Positions 59,482 to 64,000 of a stretch of 64,000 bases of DNA are shown in pieces. The notes under the pieces are model-generated. The model was not told the DNA's origin. It made no database searches and worked only from the letters and a program-made list of their open reading frames with translations. The position numbers were made by a program, and so were the translations under genes. Position 1 is the first letter of the stretch. Each line of letters starts with the position of its first letter. The stretch is from Chitinophaga jiangningensis (GTDB lineage: Bacteria > Bacteroidota > Bacteroidia > Chitinophagales > Chitinophagaceae), in contig NZ_FRBL01000004.1 in assembly GCF_900142605.1 (NCBI RefSeq), positions 124,001-188,000 on the forward strand, read 5' to 3'.

Positions 59482-61056
59482 ATGTTGATTTTTTCAAAGC
59501 AGTTACGGGCAATAGCGGCCATAGCCTTACTGGGCGCATTGACCAGCAGTTCCGCTCAGGCGCAGAAAAAGCCTAACATCCTGGTAATCTTCGGTGACGA
59601 CATTGGTATTCCACAGATCAGCGCCTATACGAAAGGGCTGATGGGTTATCAGACACCTAACATTGACCGCATCGCTAATGAGGGCATGCTGTTTACAGAT
59701 TCGTACGGGCAACAGAGTTGTACCGCCGGCCGCGCTTCGTTTATCCTCGGAGAGGAGCCATTCCGGACAGGGCTGCTCACCATTGGTATGCCCGGAGATC
59801 CACACGGTATTACCGAATGGATGCCTACCATTGCGGATGTCATGAAAAACGCCGGTTATGCTACCGGCCAGTTTGGTAAAAACCACCTGGGGGATCAGGA
59901 TAAGCACCTGCCCACCAAGCACGGGTTCGACGAGTTCTTCGGCAACCTCTACCACCTCAATGCGGAAGAGGAACCAGAAGGCTACTTCTACCCCAAAGAC
60001 CCTTCCTTTAAGAAAAGGTTTGGTCCCCGCGGTGTAATACGCAGCTCCGCTGATGGCAAAATTGAGGATACAGGTCCTCTCACCAGCAAACGCATGGAAA
60101 CAGTGGATGAAGAATTCCTCGGTGCAGCCAAAGAATTTATCAATAAACAGGCGAAAGCTGACAAGCCATTTTTCGTGTGGTTCAATAGTACCCGTATGCA
60201 CGTGTTTACCCACCTGAAGCCTGCCAGCCTGGGTAAAACCGGTGTAGGCATACATGCTGATGGTATGGTGGAACACGACGGTATGGTGGGCGAATTACTG
60301 AACCTCCTGGATAATCTGAAGATAGCGGATAATACCATAGTGCTGTACACTACCGATAACGGTGCTGAAATTGCATTATGGCCTGATGGCGCCATGACGA
60401 TGTTCCATGGCGAGAAAGGTACCACCTGGGAAGGCGGTATGCGTATTCCAATGATGATTCGCTGGCCAGGCAAAATTAAACCAGGCACTGTCAGCAATGA
60501 AATCATTTCACTGATTGACTGGTTCCCTACATTATGCGCTGCTGCCGGCGTTTCTGACATAAAAGGGAAAATGGCAAGCGGGTATAGTGCCAATGGCAAA
60601 AACTTCAAGGTGCACCTCGATGGTTTTGATTTCCTTCCGTACCTGACCGGCCAAACCCAGAAAGGTCCACGTGAGGTAATTTATTACTTTGACCAGGGAG
60701 GCAACCTGAATGCAGTAAGATGGAAAGACTGGAAAACCAGCTTCGCTGTTGCATCCGAAGGAAACATTGCCACTGCCACCAGGGAAGTTACTTCCTGGGC
60801 CACCATCACCAACCTCCGGATGGACCCTTATGAAAGGGGCATGAAAGAGGGTGGCGGGTCCACAAGATTCCTGGGGCAGCAAATGTGGTTACTGGTACCT
60901 ATCCAGCAAACCATTAAGGAGTTCTTCAAGGATTTCGACAAGTATCCATACCAGGAAGGTTCCTCTCTTAACCCAAGTGGTATTAACTACGGTTTCCTAA
61001 GGCAGCAGGATGCCATGAAACGGTTGAAGGAAATGGAGAATATGACGACGCGTTAA
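59482..61056 (+). CDS. Type I sulfatase (arylsulfatase family), exported
   Basis: 524 residues from the ATG at 59482; a TTG 11 codons earlier is possible. Signal region MLIFSKQLRAIAAIALLGALTSSSAQA is split here only by length. The metal site begins NILVIFGDDIG (D39, D40). The modification site is QQSCTAGRASF: C80-T-A-G-R84, the C-x-A/P-x-R motif whose Cys must become formylglycine. Later TTDNGAE and FHGEKGTTWEGGMRIPMM are conserved. It removes sulfate esters in the periplasm. The matching FGE-type activator is at 19809. Confidence 0.9.
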   Translation: MLIFSKQLRAIAAIALLGALTSSSAQAQKKPNILVIFGDDIGIPQISAYTKGLMGYQTPNIDRIANEGMLFTDSYGQQSCTAGRASFILGEEPFRTGLLTIGMPGDPHGITEWMPTIADVMKNAGYATGQFGKNHLGDQDKHLPTKHGFDEFFGNLYHLNAEEEPEGYFYPKDPSFKKRFGPRGVIRSSADGKIEDTGPLTSKRMETVDEEFLGAAKEFINKQAKADKPFFVWFNSTRMHVFTHLKPASLGKTGVGIHADGMVEHDGMVGELLNLLDNLKIADNTIVLYTTDNGAEIALWPDGAMTMFHGEKGTTWEGGMRIPMMIRWPGKIKPGTVSNEIISLIDWFPTLCAAAGVSDIKGKMASGYSANGKNFKVHLDGFDFLPYLTGQTQKGPREVIYYFDQGGNLNAVRWKDWKTSFAVASEGNIATATREVTSWATITNLRMDPYERGMKEGGGSTRFLGQQMWLLVPIQQTIKEFFKDFDKYPYQEGSSLNPSGINYGFLRQQDAMKRLKEMENMTTR

Positions 61057-61080
61057 TTTTCAGTAATAAGTTCTACTACC

Positions 61081-61113
61081 ACCGTAGCAAACGCTGTTTG
61101 CTACGGTTTTTTA
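61081..61113 (+). terminator. Intrinsic terminator after the sulfatase, overlapping the DinB gene end
   Basis: ACCGTAGCAAAC/TGTTTGCTACGGT-type stem with a tiny loop and T6. Its right arm and T tract lie inside the last codons of the convergent DinB gene. Confidence 0.8.
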
Positions 61114-61619
61114 TTTGGTGCCAGGCCAAAATCCATGCGGCCATTGATGAGTCGCTTCAATATCCCCAGCTGCCCGCAATGCCACATGGTATGCTTGATA
61201 TTCCAGTCCAGCGCTTCCCCTTTCATATGGGCAATGGGGTGAGTACCGGTACCTGGTGCCAGTGGTTCGGTTAGTTGTTCGGGAGATATCAGCGCTATTA
61301 CGGCCAGTGACTTTTGCTGGATCAGCTGCAAGTGCTCCCGGAGCACTTCGGGAGCTGTAGCGCCTGTGGCCAGTGCAGGAGAAGCTGCTGTGTAAAGCTG
61401 ATCGTACTTTTGCATGGGCAGCGCTTTCAGTATGTCCATCTGATGGCCGGTAATTACCATAACAGAGTGATAGTACAAACTCACTATCAGGTGGCCGGCC
61501 TGCCAGCTCACGCTGGTTTCCAGCACATCAGGGAGGGTATCCCAGTGTTCAAACGGAATGGCGTCCAGAAGTTTGTTGGTCCAATAGTAGGCATCGCGGG
61601 TTTGCTGTAGCAGTGTCAT
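61101..61619 (-). CDS. DinB-family four-helix protein
   Basis: 172 residues of the DinB/YfiT four-helix bundle. Metal-binding His candidates are in SWQAGHLIVSLYYH and HTMWHCGQLGILKRLI, the latter being the characteristic C-terminal helix. The family contains thiol-S-transferases for bacillithiol or mycothiol and enzymes of unknown role. It is cytoplasmic and monocistronic. Its last codons overlap the terminator of the sulfatase. Confidence 0.82.
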   Translation of the reverse strand: MTLLQQTRDAYYWTNKLLDAIPFEHWDTLPDVLETSVSWQAGHLIVSLYYHSVMVITGHQMDILKALPMQKYDQLYTAASPALATGATAPEVLREHLQLIQQKSLAVIALISPEQLTEPLAPGTGTHPIAHMKGEALDWNIKHTMWHCGQLGILKRLINGRMDFGLAPNKKP

Positions 61620-61672
61620 ATGTTTTTACAGTAAAGATAACAGCCAGCCAGCCCGGCATTGCTTGACCTACA

Positions 61673-62251
61673 TCAAGAACCGGAACCTGATAAGTTTTTG
61701 CGGCGGATGCGGCTGATAGTTTCAGGCGTCACGTTGAGGTAGGAAGCGAGTAAATACTGCGGGATGCGGTTGGCCAGGTCCGCCCGGGAGGATAGCAGCT
61801 GTTCATAGCGTTCCGTCGCATTGCTGAGTAGCAACGATTTCACACGTTCGTGCATTTTCAGAAACAGCAGCTCATTCATCTTTTCACTCATAGCTGCTAC
61901 AAAAGGATGTGCCGCTGCCAGCTGCTGTAGTTGTGCTCTGTCTATCACCATCACCGTAGTATCTTCCAGGCAGATGATTGATTTTTCGGAAGGGGTTTGG
62001 GTGATAAAACTATGGTAATCGGCAATAAAATTATTTTCATAGGCGAATTCGAACACTCGCTCCTCTCCTGTGGTATCGAATACGCATTTCATAAGCCCCC
62101 GTTCAACGAGACCAATGTGGTGGCATATTTTTCCGCTGTGTGAGAAATGGTCATTTTTTTTGAGGTGGACTTTATGGAATCCATTGAGGAAGATAGCGGT
62201 TTGTGCAGGGGTTATACCAAATAACTGGCTGATAGTTTCAGTGAGTTGCAT
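61673..62251 (-). CDS. Crp/Fnr-family transcriptional regulator
   Basis: 192 residues. The N-terminal cyclic-nucleotide-type beta roll runs over residues 25-115 (KKNDHFSHSGKICHHIGLVERGLMK split across it, ADYHSFITQTPSEKSI, LEDTTVMVIDRAQL). The C-terminal helix-turn-helix is IPQYLLASYLNVTPETISRIRR. There are no Cys clusters for iron-sulfur binding and the cAMP contacts are not conserved, so its signal is unknown. Divergent from the small membrane protein at 62318. Confidence 0.85.
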   Translation of the reverse strand: MQLTETISQLFGITPAQTAIFLNGFHKVHLKKNDHFSHSGKICHHIGLVERGLMKCVFDTTGEERVFEFAYENNFIADYHSFITQTPSEKSIICLEDTTVMVIDRAQLQQLAAAHPFVAAMSEKMNELLFLKMHERVKSLLLSNATERYEQLLSSRADLANRIPQYLLASYLNVTPETISRIRRKNLSGSGS

Positions 62252-62317
62252 AACGTGGGATTTTATGGAAAATACAAAACTTTATATAGTATCTTACAAG
62301 AGATTAAATCCTTACCT

Positions 62318-62572
62318 ATGTTACTGCAGGCTGCAATGGGAGTAGGCATCCTCTTCCCTATCCTCTATCTGATAGTATATCCGATCTGTTATTTTTTAAT
62401 TAAGTTGGTGGTAATGATCGTACGAAAACTGTCAAATCAACAGCTTCCGCTTCATGATTACTGGGCAGTTCGAAAAGTTCGTGTGTTGTACACACTGATT
62501 GCACTGGTGGCAGCATTCCTCGTTTGTTTTCTGATAGTAGCTTACCTTTTAGGAGATGGCTATAATACGTGA
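62318..62572 (+). CDS. Small two-helix membrane protein of unknown function
   Basis: 84 residues from the ATG at 62318; a TTG at 62246 would overlap the divergent regulator gene. Two hydrophobic helices (about residues 5-35 and 58-80) flank a basic loop (RKLSNQQLPLHDYWAVRKVR). No family recognised. It ends 31 bases before the DUF2314-like gene and may be cotranscribed with it and the AraC regulator. Confidence 0.5.
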   Translation: MLLQAAMGVGILFPILYLIVYPICYFLIKLVVMIVRKLSNQQLPLHDYWAVRKVRVLYTLIALVAAFLVCFLIVAYLLGDGYNT

Positions 62573-62603
62573 TAAAATAATATCTTGCAGGCAAATTTCA
62601 TAC

Positions 62604-63215
62604 ATGTCTGCAAGCTACTATTTACAGGATATCCGTAAGGAAGCCTCCCTCCATCCACGTCATTTCCTGGCGCCATCGCCGGAAGAAATTGCCAGTTTGC
62701 AAGTGGGCAATATGGTGCGGCTGTTTTTCGTATTCAATTTTCAGACTGCAGATAATTGTCGCGCCGAAAGAATGTGGGTAGAGATTTCCGAGATCAACGG
62801 CGAGACCTTCAAAGGTTATTTAACCAATCAACCGCACTATATTCAGGAGCTGCACAAAGGAGACGTTATTAGTTTTACCGGCAGCCAGATTGCTACCATC
62901 CTGGTAGCACCACAGTTTGATGAAAACAAGAAAGCCATCATTACGCTGCGGGCACTGGAAAAAGGAGAAATCAACTGGGCACTGTGTGCCGAGCCTGATA
63001 ACCCGGAAGATAGCGGCTGGCAGCTGTTTCATGGGGATGAAGATGATGCCTACCTGGGTAACCCGGATCATGCCGCGCTAATCAGCCTGGCGGAAGTGCT
63101 GCACTTTGAACCGCGACTGGAATCCGTATTTGCCTCTGAACATGCAGCCTTTGAATGGGACCCGTCAATAAACGATTTTGTGGCCGTGCAGGATTTTGAT
63201 ACGCCGGAAGAATAG
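62604..63215 (+). CDS. DUF2314/DUF2185-like cytoplasmic protein (immunity-protein-like)
   Basis: 203 residues from the ATG at 62604. Residues 15-100 resemble DUF2314 (NMVRLFFVFNF, AERMWVEISEINGETFKGYL, GDVISFTGSQI). Residues 132-175 resemble DUF2185/Imm33 (DSGWQLFHGDEDDAYLGNPD, LISLAEVLHFEPRLESVF). Both families are linked to polymorphic-toxin immunity in other genomes, but no toxin gene is visible here. The gene is followed after 5 bases by the AraC regulator, so the two are cotranscribed. Confidence 0.6.
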   Translation: MSASYYLQDIRKEASLHPRHFLAPSPEEIASLQVGNMVRLFFVFNFQTADNCRAERMWVEISEINGETFKGYLTNQPHYIQELHKGDVISFTGSQIATILVAPQFDENKKAIITLRALEKGEINWALCAEPDNPEDSGWQLFHGDEDDAYLGNPDHAALISLAEVLHFEPRLESVFASEHAAFEWDPSINDFVAVQDFDTPEE

Positions 63216-63220
63216 GTATT

Positions 63221-63928
63221 ATGCCGGTAGAAATATTCAACTTAGATCAGGGCTACGCCGTGTTTTCCAACAGCAACTATCAAACACGGAAACACGCCCA
63301 TTACCTTATTGAGGTAGTATTCAGCCATACCGGCACTTTCAGCATCAGCACCGCGGCGGGGGAATTTACCGGCCTTACCAATGCTATCCTGCCGCCAAAC
63401 GTTACCCATAGCTTCGATTGCCTGCATGCTACCTGCGACCTCCTGTTCCTTGATCCGTTATCCCCGGCGGGGCGTTATTTCATGCAGGCGTTTACGTTAT
63501 ATCAGTCAAATTCCCCTGTTACCAATCACCCTGACCTGGATGCATTTCATGTGGGTGCAGGTGTGAACATCCCCTTGCTGCTGCAACGCGCAGGCACTCC
63601 TGATAACAGCCACCTGGATGAGCGTATCCGGCAGTGTTTGCGCACCATCGATGCGCTGGCCCATACCAACCACCTGACCTTAACCCAATTGTCAAAGGCC
63701 TCGTACTTATCCGAAGGGCGGCTCTCCCATCTCTTTAAAAACCAACTGGGGATATCCGTGCACCAGTATATATTATGGAAACGACTGATGATGGCTATCC
63801 TAAAATCCAGGCAAGGCAGCTCCCTCACAGCCTGCGCGCATGATGCCGGCTTCACGGACTCCTCCCATTTCACGCGGGTTTTCTATAAAATGTTTGGCAT
63901 CAAACCTTTCTTCGCATTGAAAAGTTAG
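63221..63928 (+). CDS. AraC-family transcriptional regulator
   Basis: 235 residues. The N-terminal part (about 1-110) is a cupin-like sensor (HAHYLIEVVFSHTGTFSI, LPPNVTHSFDC). The C-terminal double helix-turn-helix runs over 130-235: LTQLSKASYLSEGRLSHLFKN split over its first motif, GISVHQYILWKRLMMAI, and LTACAHDAGFTDSSHFTRVF with the signature ending KMFGIKPFFAL. It follows the DUF2314-like gene by 5 bases. The inducer and targets are unknown. The last 72 bases of the window hold no recognisable gene. Confidence 0.85.
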   Translation: MPVEIFNLDQGYAVFSNSNYQTRKHAHYLIEVVFSHTGTFSISTAAGEFTGLTNAILPPNVTHSFDCLHATCDLLFLDPLSPAGRYFMQAFTLYQSNSPVTNHPDLDAFHVGAGVNIPLLLQRAGTPDNSHLDERIRQCLRTIDALAHTNHLTLTQLSKASYLSEGRLSHLFKNQLGISVHQYILWKRLMMAILKSRQGSSLTACAHDAGFTDSSHFTRVFYKMFGIKPFFALKS

Positions 63929-64000
63929 CAGGTTTGTACAATTTCCGGAAGGTGTATTGATGGATTTTTGTTGCCTAAACGCGCTGCTATGGCAACACTG

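Noticed and set aside
1..64000. Insertion sequences, prophage or integrative elements
   Set aside because: No transposase, integrase, or structural phage gene and no target-site duplications noticed.

Overview
The window reads as a chromosomal segment of a Bacteroidota bacterium, most likely of the Chitinophaga type. The main signs are two tandem SusC/SusD outer-membrane pairs, many lipoproteins with Bacteroidota-style lipoboxes, glycoside hydrolases of families 78 and 28, a DUF1080 protein, an exported Gfo/Idh/MocA oxidoreductase, and several promoter candidates of the TTTG-N19-21-TAnnTTTG type. Shine-Dalgarno sequences are weak or absent. I found no rRNA, tRNA, CRISPR array, transposase or phage gene.

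Layout. 1-4.6 kb: end of an S9 peptidase, a membrane PAS protein, a predicted PD-(D/E)XK nuclease and a GH78 rhamnosidase. 4.7-13 kb: a CPA1 antiporter with an NAD-binding oxidoreductase, a small beta-barrel, two secreted proteins of unknown role, and a DHA2 exporter-MarR-universal stress operon. The promoter of that operon carries a perfect palindrome over its -33 box. 13-22 kb: an RNase Z-like protein, Gfo/Idh/MocA, a serine hydrolase, two tandem paralogous lipoproteins with duplicated intergenic DNA, a lipoprotein formylglycine-generating enzyme and an Ntn-type amidase. 22.3-32.1 kb: a four-gene susC-susD-susC-susD operon with no hydrolase or regulator in it. 32.7-37.8 kb: an acetyltransferase, DUF1080, a cupin plus two overlapping RlaP/YcgL-type nucleotidyltransferases, then a peroxiredoxin-DsbA pair. 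37.9-42.4 kb: a lactonase, a DUF1269 protein and an ohr-ohrR-yqhD stress operon with an operator-like palindrome. 42.5-53.8 kb: a GT-C-like membrane protein, a broken gene remnant, a second GH78, GT2, GNAT, a truncated membrane gene, DUF695, an alpha/beta hydrolase, GH28 and two membrane-associated unknowns. 54-64 kb: an MTHFR-like protein, DUF4268, YqgE, KatG, MsrA, a sulfatase, DinB, a Crp-type regulator, a DUF2314/DUF2185-like protein and an AraC regulator.

How genes work together. Two themes recur. One is plant-polysaccharide use: two rhamnosidases, GH28, and a sulfatase whose modifying enzyme (FGE with both catalytic cysteines) is also present. The other is peroxide and electrophile defence: Ohr/OhrR/YqhD, peroxiredoxin/DsbA, KatG, MsrA, UspA and DUF1269. 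The SusCD operon imports an unknown substrate.

The most unusual non-coding signal is a set of perfect palindromes downstream of genes. Many are paired back to back, overlap by 2-5 bases and have 3-base loops, while the arm sequence differs at every site. A separate ~85-bp repeat unit, each copy starting with a small hairpin, forms head-to-head inverted pairs between convergent genes and ends at the stop codon of the downstream gene. Start codons were moved inward where the longest frame began well before a clear signal peptide or family start. Residue numbers refer to those chosen starts.
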